Of a stretch of 64,000 nt of DNA, positions 26,201 to 38,933 are shown piece after piece (the first letter of the stretch is position 1; the number at the start of each line of letters is the position of its first letter). A program made the translations under genes and the position numbers. Origin of the DNA: Bugula neritina (taxonomy: Eukaryota; Bryozoa; Gymnolaemata; Cheilostomatida; Bugulidae); contig OZ037766.1 of NCBI GenBank assembly GCA_964035545.1, positions 10,859,722-10,923,721 of the forward strand. The letters run 5' to 3'. Below the pieces are notes generated by a model. The model saw nothing but the letters and a program-made list of their open reading frames with translations, searched no databases and was not told where the DNA came from.

Positions 26201-27611
26201 TTTAAAATAAACTATTTTAATAGTATTCAGTTGAGGGAATGGAAGTACAAAACCATTTTTATTTGACAGTAATTGTAGAAGCTTGGCAGTTTTTAACTTT
26301 TAGATCTTGGATTTTAAAATTCTAGTCATTAAAATAGACTTTTTTGTGCTCCTAATTGTTTAGCTCATTAAATTTCTGCTTATTTCAGAACCAGTTTGTG
26401 TTATTTAGGTGTCGGCTTTGCATGTACTTAATTGAGATGTATTTAAAGCCAATATGTATATATGATATATGGATAGTGGATACATAGTAAATTACAATTT
26501 ACTATTCACTGCTTGTAAATATAAGATGTAGTTCAAGTAAATAGAAATGCATATCTTAACCTTCCTTAGTTTTTGTAGAATGTACTCATACAGATGGGAC
26601 TGAATGTTGTATCAGTTGATGGTCTTCTTATCAAAAAAGTGAGAAGTTTTGTGCTGAGGTGCTTTTCTTGTTTCAAGTGAGTTGTGTACATGTAAAGTAT
26701 TTTGCCTTTTTAAAGCTATAAACAAGTTTTTATAGAGTTAGTGTGTAATCTTGTAGTTTCAAATTGATGATGTCTCAAAATATCTGAACTAAGCCATCTC
26801 TATTTGGTGTCGAGAGCTTTTTTATAGCTGTTTTACTATTATATAACTGCCGTTACTCACTGGCAATTATGTTGTGTGTATATTTACTTAAACTGTTTGA
26901 ATATATAAGAAGTCCTCTCCAGGAATGCCATTGAACCAGGTTTCTGTTATTTCGTAGAATATCGACAGATACCAGCAGACAGTTCTGTCATCACTGTGGT
27001 AATCAAACTCTGAGGAAGTTGACTGTATCTTTGAATGAAGATGGTACGATGCAATACTTCCTCTCCAAGAAGCAGTTCCGAATTCGTAAACAGGTTAGTG
27101 TTGTATTCAGGGAATGTTGGGCTGCGATAGTAGACAAAGGACTACTTTCACTCTTGCCACCTATTGGCCATTCCCAAGGCCATTTTGTTCTACCAACAAC
27201 TCAATGCTATAAAAGTAGACGGTGCAAAAGCCAATAGTATAAAAAAGATTGGCATTCATATTATATAAAATCTATTGCACCACAGTTATCAAAAAATGGT
27301 TAATTTACAAAGCATGCTCACACATTGCACCAGATGAATTGACAACAGTTATTCTCTTTTAGCCATCAATACCACTTCCTAAAGGAGGTAAATATTCTAA
27401 CTATCCTAAACTAACGGAGGACCAGAAGCTACCCCAGAGGAGACAAGCTAGACAGAAGAAGCAGCACTACGGTGTGTTTGACCCAGACTATATCGCTAAC
27501 AGCTCTCCATTTGCTTTGCGTGACACGACCAGCAGGTCAGCTATGCTTGGAGCTGGCAGAAACTTTAACAAACGTGATCCCAACGCCGGACCACGTCGCC
27601 GTAAGAAGTGA
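23275..27611 (+). CDS. NOB1: NOB1, PIN-domain endonuclease for 18S rRNA 3' end
   Basis: NOB1 makes the final cut at site D that releases mature 18S rRNA from cytoplasmic pre-40S particles. Eight exons, 23275-23337, 24374-24506, 24656-24789, 25019-25239, 25967-26174, 26579-26676, 26958-27093 and 27363-27611, give 1242 nt, or 413 aa, the usual length. The N-terminal PIN domain begins MATVEHVIVDSGAFI, with acidic residues D10, E36 and D83 (in LSATDLRLIALTYQL) expected to bind the metal ion. Residues about 125-245 form an acidic, low-complexity linker (SDDDDEG). The zinc ribbon uses CFSC at 281-284 and CHHC at 296-299. The C-terminus carries PLPKGGKY, the conserved PDYIANSSPFA and a basic end. 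It lies tail to tail with the secreted-protein gene that ends at 27778, only 166 bp away. An AATAAA follows at 27645-27650. Confidence 0.97.
23440..23565. repeat. cryptically simple DNA (GTGAGT/TGACTG words)
   Basis: Irregular repeats of GACTGTGAGTGTGAGTA-like words lie in NOB1 intron 1. The style is the same as at 8690-9435 and 52440-52740. No open frame or fixed period. Confidence 0.55.
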
Positions 27612-27777
27612 TGGGCTGTCTTGAAAATTCTCTTTTATTCAACTAATAAATAAATTTTCTTCTAAATATAATAATGTGTCTCATCAAAATTAAAATTTAT
27701 GTAAGCATTTTGTTACAAATTATAATTAAATATTGAAATAGATATTTCCTTTTGAACCTGGTTCTTTAATGTTTCTT

Positions 27778-30700
27778 CTAGCCAATTACATTCTTCTGAC
27801 AAGTGCTTGTAGTGCCGTAAATGTTGCAGCAAAAGTTTTGGTCGTAGAACTTTCCAGTCCTGAGACTTGTGGTACAGGTAGATGGTCTAGATCTCACCAC
27901 AAAATCAATCTCTTTGGTAATGGATCTTCTCAACTTCTTGCAAATAGCTGAATCTATATAGAACACATTTAGAATTTGTAAAATGTTACTGTAATTTATG
28001 CCATAAATGTTTGGTAGAATTAAATTAATGAAGTGTTTTCAGGCTGAAAATATAACCACCTTTATATCTGAATAAAGTATTGGATGTTCATATATGGAGT
28101 TATAGATTTAAAGAAAATTAATGATGGAATCATAAATATTTGCAAATAATATATTATAGTTGGTGTAATCGAATAACACTCACCAATGCCAATAGTTCCA
28201 TAAGGTGTGATAGCAGCTTTTTTCTGTTTTACTACCTTTTCAACTGGAAAAATTATAATATAATATAAACTGAATATATATTAAACTGAAAATTATATAT
28301 GCCAAAATTGTCACCCACAAATACGAAGTGATTTCATATAGCACAAGTAGCATGTTGATCTAGACATTTCTATTGGCATTGCTATGGGGAACAACTATTG
28401 AAATCATTTCTAATCATGGTGTATGGAATTAAACCTGTAACCAACTTCTATAGTTAAGATAGCAGCATGTATATAGAAGCTATACTTACGTCTACTCTGA
28501 CACAGTGAATTGCAAATACTTGAGAAAGTTGTGCAGCTGTACCGGGTTGAAGCAACTGTTGGCTTGACCTTAAACTCATTCGATACATCAGAAGCTCGAA
28601 TATTTTGAAATATGGTAGAATATCCACTATATCTTAATCCAACATAGCAGTCACAACTGTAATAGTAAAAATTATTTTATATTACTCAGTGACTTATATA
28701 ATGTAGATATTTTAACCATGATTTCTTGAACTATGATTGCTTATATATGTTACACACATATATATAAGTAGTCTACTATAAGCATGTTATAGGTACTTCC
28801 TCTATAAAGTGTACCAATATTTGCCATGAAAATTTCCTTGAATATGGTTGGTGTAGAATAGCTGAATAACTAACCTGGCTCTGTAGACTGTTGACGGCTT
28901 TTTAGTGCTTGCATTGGGCCTGTAGGTGCTGTTGAAGGGTTTGTAGGTGGTGCTAAAGTAAGGCTTGTCGGTTGTATTAGAAGGGTAGTATGTGCTTCCC
29001 GATCCAGCTTTGCATCTTCTATAATAACTGCTAGTACCTCCTGAGCAGCAGAAGTTATAATCCAGTGTTCGGATGTACGAGCGGTATCGTGAGTTAGAAC
29101 ATTGCCAGTTGTCTAGCACACTGTACAGCTTTAGTTGAGAGGACTTGCCAGTGTAGTAGATGGGCTTGTATATTCTTCTACAGGCATTATTCTCTGCAAT
29201 ATCATCAACAAACTTAATGCATACTACTGAATATATGGTATTACTAATAATAATATTCAGTTCATACTATAGAATGATAATACAAACTGCAATAACAATC
29301 TCAATATCTTTTAGTAAATTTCATCAAATAAGTTAGTATGTAGTATTATTTATATTAATATAAATGTTCTGTGTATAATTATTAAACTTACTTATTCCAG
29401 TTACAAGGTTAGTATTGAGAGGCAATCCAGAAACTGGCTTCACAACTAAAATAAATTTAACATTAGTGGTTTTCATAGCTGTTGGGCACAACTTTGGTAC
29501 CCACAATAAATATCCACAATATTACAACTACATACCCCCAATAAACGCCCACAATAATAATTGTATAATTTGTTAAGTTAATTATAGCAATGCCCAAGCT
29601 ACACAGGATAGTTAAGGGCAACCTTTTAGCTGCAACTGCCTTGCTGAGGTTTGCATTGTAATCATATAAGAATTCAGTACCAGTAAAATAAAATCTCACC
29701 TAATTGTGCTTATAGAGTCAAAATTTAAAAACTATGTTGTAGATCTTGTTTTTCCCCAGTGCAACTTTTTTGGAAATTTCAATTTTCATTTTTTTTGCAA
29801 AGTTATAGACAAAAAACTGCCCAATTTTGGCCAATTTTGCCAGAAAAGCTGACTTTTCAGTACCAGTAAAATATCTCAGCAGCAAAAGATGATATCTGAA
29901 TAAAAATTGCACTGCTGGAATCCTGAGATATTTCTCCAGTGCATCTTTTTTTCATTTTCCAATAACTCTGCTAGATTGCCCATAAATTGGTGATTTATAC
30001 ACTGAAAATGCCATATTTTTTCATAAGAAACTAGCAGCGCGCAGTGCTTCACGCTTCAATGAGCACTTAGGGATGAGAAGATATTGGCGCGTACATGCTA
30101 ATTATAGGCTTGCTAGCTGGCAGGCTATTATGAATAGCTCGCTTTGTACTTTGTTTATGTAGCACCCATAATGGAATGTTGATAGATAACGCAGCCCTAA
30201 TGAAGGTTGTTGCTCATTGGCTGTAGTTTAATCTTAGGCTAAACAAATGCAAGTAGGCAACACGCATGCCACCCGCAGAGCAATATTATTCTAGAACCTG
30301 AACTACATTTTGAGAGAAATTTATGATATTCTTAGTGAGGATGCCCTTAACTATCCTGTGTAAGTCTCTCCATGCTTTCTTATAGCATGATCACTGCCTT
30401 CTTCCACATTTTTAATTTAATCTCGGAAAATTTTTGCTATGAGTGGCGGCATTATTCGCTATGGGAAGGGTTAGAATAAACATGTGATCAATATTTATTC
30501 CAAGGATATAATACAGCTCTACAAAATGGTGAATATTTAGCTCTTTTATGTTTGAAATTTGTTAATGTTACCAGATTTCACAATATAGGCCAACTATTTG
30601 CACAGACATCATCTAAATTCTCAAATTTTTGAATATTAAGATTACATGAGTTTTAAAAAATAATTGATCTAATTGAAAACTGTTGAAGTTACATGGCAAG

Positions 30701-33700
30701 ACTGCATATGCTATACACTCAACACAACCTATAAACTTATAAATGGTTACCTGCTTATACAAAACAACATACAATAGCATACGAGCAACTATTAGCATTA
30801 CAATTCAACTTTAACTTAGTGTAAAATAGTTGGAAATGCATACCAAATCTGGTGCAGCTTTGTTTGCAGAGTTGCTGTGCCGGGTAGCACCCCTTGGTGA
30901 ACGATACAGTGACCGTGTAGGCAGCTGACAGCAGCTGCTCCACTCCGTTGTTTATATACACAGGAACACACTGACATCTTCAAACAAAGTAGTTTCTAGT
31001 TCACCATGATGTCTTATATGCAGCAGCTTGAACATTTTATGCTTTACAAGGATTCTCATTTTTTCATATAATTGGCTGAATTGACTTACTTTATGGTCTG
31101 AGATGATTTTGGAGTTGTGGAATAGTAAGGAGTAGATCTGCAATCAGCAATTAAAATTAAGCAAGTTTATGATTATAATAATTCATCTTTAGTAACTATA
31201 AACCTGATTTATGAAATATAAATATTCTACTATGTTGCATCAGCAATTATTGCGACCTTCTAATATATCTGCTTAGGCCTATACATGTATAATAGATGTA
31301 TTGCCAACATATAGTAATTGAGGCTTACTTTGTAGTGTAGATTTTAGGGGGTCTGCTTGCTGTCGTGTAAGAGGCATCACATTTCTTGGTATATCTCTTA
31401 TTGTTACAGCAAAAGTAACCAGTATCCAGGGTGGCCACAATCGATGATGTCATGTTGGTGCATGTCTTCAAATCTGAAGTAAGTAACAGCTTTGCTCTGT
31501 TCCCCGAGTAGATGTTCTTTTCTACCCCACAGATTCTGTCACCTTGAATTATAAAATTACGAGAGTTGAAAGCATCCTTCGCTTAAAAGTGAGTAAAACA
31601 GATTTGCTATAAAAAGTTAATTATCAGCATTTTTAATGAGTTTTAGCTACTTTCAGGTGATAGACGTGGAAAAGTCTTGCTAGTAATTCATTGACTGAAT
31701 CATCTAAATAATGCTGCAAAGTGGCATGCAGACATATCAGCTGCTTAACTATGTTTATTGCAGTTTTTGAGATAAATCTTGATGCAGCATTTTAGCAGAA
31801 ACTAGATTTTTAAAATTTTTCCCTTATTTGTAGCATGTAATGTCAAATTTAAGTTGTATAACAAAAATGTGATCAACTGCACATAATGTCACGATGTAAC
31901 TAAATACACATGGGACGTACCTACAGATCTGCCAAAGTAACTGGATGAGAATGGATCAGACTTTGTGTAAGAGTAGGTATTGGCTCCAGATCGCATGAGG
32001 TTCCTATACTGATTGGCTGTTAAAAACGCAAAGCGAATAATATTAGTTTATAGTTGGTATTAAAACTCTAATAATTAGAGAAGAAGACTTTTTGAGGTGT
32101 TGTCTGTATAATTTATAACAATTATATTTGTGAATCTTGGAACTGTCCATAAAAAGAGTTAACAAATTGAGTAAATAATTAGTGTTATAACGACATATTT
32201 ATGAAAGAGAAAATTATTGTCTAGACGTCACAGTAAAATTTTTTTATCTATTACTAGTTAACAGCAGCCTAATGTTAACATTGACATGTAGCTCAGTAAC
32301 ATCTCATGCAGATGCTGAACTCTTTTTATATTAAAAAATAGTTAATTAGACAAACTTGCTGAACTAGTATACTTGTTCAAATAGGCTGTGTTGTATGATG
32401 TAACATTACCACTAATAGTATACCAGATGCTATACTAAAGAAATGTTTCAACGGTGAAAATGAAAATGCTAAAAAATGGCTTACTGGTTTTGCAATATTG
32501 CTTGCATTTTTGCATGCCTGCATCACAGTCTTCAGAAGAGAGAATTGTGATATTAGTAGGCGGTGGGAGAGCTGTTCCAATAAACGTGTCGCCATAGTTT
32601 TTGAACACGGTCAGCACGCATTTACACCTTAAAGCAAAGTATTATACATAATTTACTGTAATATATCTACAAAAATAGTTCATTATCATTTTAATTTCAT
32701 TTTCAATCAAATGAATTCTTCATTAGAACAGCGGAGGAAGGTAAAGGCTGCTAAAATCTTAGACTTCACTCATAATGCACCAAAATTTTTCCCAAATAAT
32801 GAAATTCATCAACTGAGAAAATGCTGTAGAAAATATTCTACAGTATCCTCTACATATAGTCTACAGTATACTCTACAGTACATCTTACACTCTACAGTAT
32901 TTCCTACAGTATATACTACAGTGCACTCTACAGTATATTATATAATACACAGATGCAATTATAATTACTAGTTCCATTATTACATGGCTGTATATTGTTG
33001 CACTGAGTGCGTCTTCAATCTCTTAATTCAGATAAAGAAGTAATATAATGAGATGACTTACGGCAGCACTCGAGGTGGCCTGCTGCACTTTATATTTTGC
33101 CCTTTTCCATCACAGCAGAAATTCTTTTCCAGTAAGTGAACCTCTTGGGGTCTAAACCCACATTGAGGGAGGTGGCTGTATACATACAACTCGGCCCCAT
33201 CTCCAAGCAACTTCGACTTGTAATCTTCACATACAAACTCACCTGTAAATCAATTGAAAAGTATAAAGGAAAAAAACTCATCTTAAATTGTACAATATAG
33301 GCATTTAAAATAGTAGTAATAATTACATATTATTATAATTATAATAGTATTATACATTATTAATTGAAAATGTATGTGAAACTTTTAAATCATACTATAA
33401 TAATAAGAAACACTATGCTGTAACTACAACTAGCCTATTGTTCCTTGGAGCTTAGGTCTTTGGGAAACTGGAATCTTTAACAACTTAAGGAAGTCTTGTC
33501 GAACAATAATCTGTCTCAAGCCACCAATATTGTTCACACGAGTTTTCACATCTGGAAACATATTAGCTAACTGTAACATGTGTAACTACAATGAAAACAT
33601 ATGTAGCTACATTGAAAACATGTGTAACTACAATGAACACATGTGTAACTACAAACAAAGCAATGTAATTATAAGGGGAACATAATATAAAGAATTCTTT

Positions 33701-36700
33701 TTTAAAACTAGCTATCTACAATTTTTGAAATTTTAGTAATAATACATAAATTAAGAAATACTTTTTACTTTTTTTATGGATTAATGCACAGAAAAAGGCA
33801 TTTGTAGTCTATTCAAAATATATGTTCTCATAAATGCACTTTATGATAGAAATATTTCTGCTTTGCTGTTGTGAAAATCTATGTTTTGTCTCAAAAGCAG
33901 CTAATTCATGGAAATAATTAGTTTTGTTGCAAAACAAAAGACTATGTTCTCTCATGAGCATCAATGTCTGCGAACATCAAAACAATGTGGTGCCATTGTT
34001 ATTATTTTACCACCAACTCCTTCACCATTTGTCAATGGTTCCTAATTTACCGAGCTAGCTATTTTTAAAAAACTATTATATACCTTTGCATATGCAGTAG
34101 TTAATAAAAGTTTAAAAACTTTTCTAAAAACATAGCTATTCTACGTGTCAATTATTTGGCAACTTATAGAGATTTTTAAAAAAGCGGTTTTTGCAACAAA
34201 ATGGTACATGCTTTGTTGAAAAACGTGAAAAGGTAAATTTCAGAAGTAAAAACTGCTTATGCTATTACATTAGTACTTGTATATAAACATTATAACACAA
34301 AGTACTGGACAAATAAAAGTATAGCTGGTCTTGGAAATACATACACTCTATATGCATAACTGGAAGAACGGAGACTATGCAAATTGAAGTTAATAGTTTC
34401 CTTTGTAAACTATTTTCAGTCCTTAAAATATAGTCAAACTTACACAATTTGCAGAAAGCATCACATTTTTCTTTAGCAGCTAAGCAAGGATCTTTGAACA
34501 CATCTGGGATATTAATAGTGTAGGTACCCTCTGGCAATGCATTTGGAAAGTCTCTCAACAGTTGGTGTGAGCCATCTTGTTCAAATCCCAAGGAACAAGT
34601 GCAGTCCAGTGAAGTGCTTTGTTTGCTAGGCATAGTAGAAGCTGGAGTTTTGGTAGCTTTTGTGGTAGGTTTAAACTTAGCAGTAGTTGTAGTGTCAGGC
34701 TCATCAACAGTTGTAGTTTCAAGTTCTTTAACAGTTGTAATCTCAGATTTTCCACGAGTTGTAGTTCCAGGTTCTTCAACAGTTGTAGTTTCAGGTTCTT
34801 CAACAGTTGTTATCTCAGGTTCTTCAACAGTTGTAGTTTCAGATTCTTTAACAGTTGTAGTTTCAAGTTCTTCAACGGTTGTAGTTTCAAGTTCTTTAAC
34901 AGTTGTAATTTCAGGTTTTCCAAGAGTTGTAGTTTTAGGCTCTTCAACAGTTGTAGCTTCAGGTTCTTCAACAGTTGTTATCTCAGGTTCTTCAACAGTT
35001 GTAGTTTTAGGCTCTTCAACAGTTGTAGCTTCAGGTTCTTCAACAGTTGTAGTTTCAAGTTCTTCAACGGTTGTAGTTTCAAGTTCTTTAACAGTTGTAA
35101 TTTCAGGTTTTCCAAGAGTTGTAGTTTTAGGCTCTTCAACAGTTGTAGCTTCAGGTTCTTCAACAGTTGTTATCTCAGGTTCTTCAACAGTTGTAGTTTT
35201 AGGCTCTTCAACAGTTGTAGCTTCAGGTTCTTCAACAGTTGTAGTTTCAGGTTCTTCAACAGTTGTAGTTTCAGGTTCTTCAACAGTTGTAGTTTCAGGT
35301 TTTTCAACAGTTGTAGTTTCAGGTTCTTCAACAGTTGTTATCTCAGGTTCTTCAACAGTTGTAGTTTCAGATTCTTTAACAGTTGTAGTTTCAAGTTCTT
35401 CAACGGTTGTAGTTTCAAGTTCTTTAACAGTTGTAATTTCAGGTTTTCCAAGAGTTATAGTTTTAGGCTCTTCAACAGTCGTAGCTTCAGGTTCTTCAAC
35501 AGTTGTAGTGTCGTCTATGATTGATTCAGCTGTAGTTGTGCTTGCTGAACCAGCTGTAGATACACCATCATCACTTGTACCGTGGTCGATCTCTGTAGTG
35601 GTAAAGTCTTGCTCAACAGAATGAGTTACTTCCAGATCTGGAGTGGTGGGTTCGTCAGAGATTGTGGGAGGTTTTACTGGCCAAATGATTTCCTCATCAG
35701 ATTCCTTGGACTCTATATAGGTTGTCAAGAACACATGAATTAGCCTTTTAACTTTTGACTTTCTTTCTGACAAATAGTGTTGCATACATAATGAAACAAA
35801 TGGATATGTAGGCTAAAAATGTAACCTACATGTATTATAGTACAGATGCGTGTTACAGTAAGAAAGACAACATATTGTTGCAATACATGCCAGGGAACAA
35901 ACCAATTTTACACAGTATACATATCAGACATTTTTTATAGTCCCAAACCATGATTTTTGCCAGGCAAACTGTTTCCCCCTCATCCCTCCTCCGCTAATTT
36001 TATCTAAACTTGGGAAAGCCACTTTTGTTGATTCATACTTTTATTTGACCAAATTATTAATTTTATAGCTGCCTTCTGACAAGCCTATTTATATGTGCTA
36101 TGGAGCAAATATGTTCTACTTTGTTAAGTAATGAAATGTGGGAATGTGGTAAACATAGTAAATAATGAAATTAGATTTTCCTTATAATAATTGAATATCT
36201 GCAGAAAGCTTCAACAATACCCCATGTATAACTACCCAAGTTGTGAACCTTGAATCTCTTGAAAATTCCTGATTTAATTTTCATTAGCTGCTATGTGAAC
36301 TATGAGATTTGCATTGCTCAAGAGTAACTGTGTATAAGAAATACTTATAGATCCAAAAAAGTAATTACAAAAACGAATAAACTTATTCAAACTTTTTATT
36401 TGTTTTGAAAAGCTAAAATATATAATTAAGATTTTACTTTGGTCTAACTTCTCTATATTCTAAATATAGATACATGACTGACAATTGGAATGAGGATGTG
36501 CACTTTGATACAAATTTTCAAAAAATATAGGCCCTTGGCCTTTGGCTCTTGTCAACACCTACTCACTTGTACTGTAGTCGAATAAGAAGTTGGTTTCTTT
36601 TCCAAAATTTTGAGAGCCATGGCTAAACCTTATTTTACATCTAGAAGTTTCCTCGTCAAATTGCAATGGCATTGAAACACCTTCGGTGTTCTTCCCACAG

Positions 36701-38933
36701 TAATAGGGAAGAGAAAAGAAGGCGGTCTCTTCAAAGTTGTTCGACTCGTATACTACTTGAACCAGTTCATCACAGCTGGTATTTATTGCCTAAAGATAAA
36801 ACATGTTGAAATTTTAATAATTTTGAATATAGCTTTTTGTAAATATATTTAATTAGCCACATGCTAGAAATTACAAAATTGCATTTTTAGTGTTGCAAAT
36901 AGGGCTGAAAATTATAATATCACATGAAAGTTGTTTTTTACAAATACAGTAGCAGCTTGCAATGTTTGAATTACAGTTAATTAACATACTATATTTTCAT
37001 TATTCACATATTAAGAAGAAAAGAGGGGTCTAGGGGTTAGAGCACTGGCCTAGTAAACATAAGGTCAGTGGTTCGAATTCTATAAGTAAACGTCATTGGA
37101 TATGTTAGGAAGAGCATCCAATTATAAAATTTATTCCTTTGCTACAATAAATAAAAGTCCTTAGTCCGCTAAAAAACCAGTCTATTACGGTTTCTCGCTG
37201 GGATGGTAACTACAAACCCATGCATGAGTGTTCTTTTACTTAGTAAAAAGTTCCTATACATCCAATAATTTAGGTAAGGGGTCTCTTTTGAGGCAGGCAT
37301 TCTTATAACAAATGGTAGCACGCGGAGAAGTAGATTGAGATGATATTTATAAATTTAAGTTGCATATAGTCAAACTAGGCTAACAAGCTCAGTAGTAAAA
37401 AGGTAGGAAATTTTAAAAAGCATGTAACACTTCTCAGACAAATAAGATATCCCTAATTTAAACCCTTACTCTTGTTTATATATTTATTAAACAAACAAAT
37501 ATATATTTTTATCTATTGCAAAAGTCAATATAAATTAATTTGTAATAAAAAATATTAAAAATTTAAGCTTTACATTTGAAATATAATTCATATAGCTAGG
37601 TATTGTAAGAAAATTTATTTTTTGGCCAATAAAAATATAATTGTATTTATTGTATTCATCTACTGACGCATGACATAGCATTAAGCATGAGCATGACGAG
37701 CCCCATTTAATGTTGAGATACTAAGAAGCGCTATAATTCAGTATAAAATTGTTACCAGCAGACGTAGATGAAGGGAAAGTCTTTTACCAGCCTCCACGGT
37801 AACTTCACAGTCATCAGGTATATTTGGCACTTGGTTTTCATCACTAGGGAAGAGTCTTATGAATCCATTGATAGAATAATCACCCACAGATACAGTTTTG
37901 CCACAATTGTTAGCCACAATCACTGAAAACCCAAAAAAAGTAATCAAAGAATAACAAAAAATAGTAAATTAATAAAAATTAAAGTTCCCGAATAGTTTCC
38001 TTCAGTTGAAAAAAAGGTAAAAGCGTCTAAAGAATTGAAATTTATAGTGCAATTTTAATTGTAGCTGTCCTAAAACAAAAATGGCTTACTGCGATTATTT
38101 ATTGTCACTTTTATGTAGAAAAACAAGCTCAACAAATATAGATTAAAGCACCATTCTTGTATATATGTACATTTCTCCTTATAATATAATATAAGATGTG
38201 AAACAAAAACAATATTTCTAGGAGCAATTAAAGAAACAATATATTAGAATAATAATGTTGTGTGTCTTTTATACATTATTAGAAGTTAAAACATAAACTA
38301 AAACTTTATATTAATTTGGCTAATAAGTGATTATTTTCAAATACTTGGTGATATAATAGGCTTTTATCCACTATTGGTCACCTCCATTTAAATGAACTAA
38401 AATTTATCGCTAACTGTTTCGAATTCTGATAATGATATTTCATAGCAGAGTTTATATCTGAACATCCTTTTTACTAATCAGAGTCTTTTGTCACATTGTA
38501 GGAAGCACTGTTATCAACTTGTCATAACACTAATATGATTGGCATTCTGCTAGTTTTTATTCAACGAAATTACCAAGACTGGTTATGTAATGGTAAGTTA
38601 GAAAAACGTCCTGCAGCTATAAGTGCTGCCAAATATTTGTCTTACATATACATGAAAATCCGCGAAAAATAATGCAAGCAAAAAGATTTTTGCTAGTAGT
38701 AGCCAAATCAGAGATATGATTGATATTAGATCAATGGACTTAAAATACAGAAAGTATGAGTAGCAGGTTTTGATCCGGTCTGCATGCATAAACTTAAATA
38801 TATCTATATTAATCTGTCATATAACTGCTGTGTATAATATTTGAATGTGGTATATAAGTACGTGGTACCTACCATCAGCTTTACCTTGACCTACTAATAG
38901 ACAGCCAACTGCCAAAATGGTGATGAGCTTCAT
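27778..38933 (-). CDS. secreted CUB / acidic mucin / four ten-Cys-module protein (paralog A)
   Basis: I do not recognise this protein. Sixteen exons: 38873-38933, 37756-37922, 36567-36789, 34444-35712, 33435-33551, 33062-33242, 32485-32627, 31921-32016, 31329-31542, 31090-31137, 30844-30977, 29392-29445, 28875-29193, 28490-28656, 28184-28243, 27778-27953. They total 3429 nt, or 1142 aa. A signal peptide (MKLITILAVGCLLVG) is followed by a CUB domain at about 21-150, seen from its cysteines, the YYCGK segment and the final FLFDYST strand. Residues about 220-472 are an acidic Thr-rich domain of TTTVEEPE octads. Four ten-cysteine modules follow, at about 521-672, 673-823, 840-1008 and 1009-1142, each with C-x6-C-x3-C and FCC. 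The donor after exon 5 is GC, not GT; exon length (117) and phase equal the paralog's. An extracellular, disulfide-rich role is inferred. Confidence 0.8.
29602..30360. mobile_element. non-autonomous TIR transposon with TA flanks (Tc1/mariner-like)
   Basis: The left end reads CACAGGATAGTTAAGGGCA (29602-29620) and the right end TGCCCTTAACTATCCTGTG (30342-30360), perfect inverted complements over 19 bp and nearly so for a few more. Both ends are flanked by TA (29600-29601 and 30361-30362). The 759-bp body has no transposase frame. It contains a direct repeat of CAGTACCAGTAAAAT near 29675 and 29859. Superfamily assignment rests only on the TA flanks. It sits in the intron between exons 11 and 12 of paralog A. 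Confidence 0.75.
32835..32950. repeat. CTACAGTA-rich short repeat
   Basis: Words of CTACAGTATA type recur every 9-20 bases in both perfect and degraded form. The tract is intronic in paralog A (between exons 6 and 7). No function is evident. Confidence 0.65.
33576..33660. repeat. 21-bp tandem repeat, about four copies
   Basis: The unit is TGTAACTACAATGAAAACA followed by two bases; single-base differences separate copies. It lies just upstream of the acceptor of exon 5 of paralog A, within the intron. Confidence 0.75.
34720..35510 (-). repeat. coding 24-bp repeat array of paralog A (VEEPE octads)
   Basis: About 33 tandem 24-bp units encode TTTVEEPE and variants (ATTVEEPK, TTTLGKPE, ITTVKELE, TTTVEELE, TTTVKESE). 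Variants recur in the same order in longer blocks of about 190-240 bp, showing that multi-unit segments were duplicated. Dense Thr suggests mucin-type O-glycosylation; the Glu makes the domain strongly acidic. Open frames on the opposite strand of the array are artefacts of the repeat. Confidence 0.9.
37021..37240 (+). mobile_element. tRNA-derived SINE, copy 2
   Basis: The head GTCTAGGGGTTAGAGCACTG has a clear A-box-like region and the B-box is GTGGTTCGAATTC at 37068-37080. The central block TGTTAGGAAGAGCATCC and the 3' end with TAACTACAAACCCATGCATG agree with the copies at 22647 and 39713. It is intronic in paralog A (between exons 2 and 3). Confidence 0.8.

Larger units (their letters stand above)
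28490..38873 (-). other. introns of paralog A: contents
   Basis: The larger introns hold mobile and simple repeats rather than further exons. These are a TIR transposon at 29602-30360, a CTACAGTA-rich tract near 32840-32950, 21-bp tandem repeats at 33576-33660, and a SINE at 37021-37240. The rest is AT-rich sequence in which I see nothing. Confidence 0.55.

Noticed and set aside
34599-35624. Plus-strand open frames of 341 and 301 codons across the paralog A repeat
   Set aside because: They are the antisense shadow of the in-frame 24-bp coding repeat; the minus-strand frame joins in phase to CUB and Cys-module exons, the plus-strand frames join to nothing.
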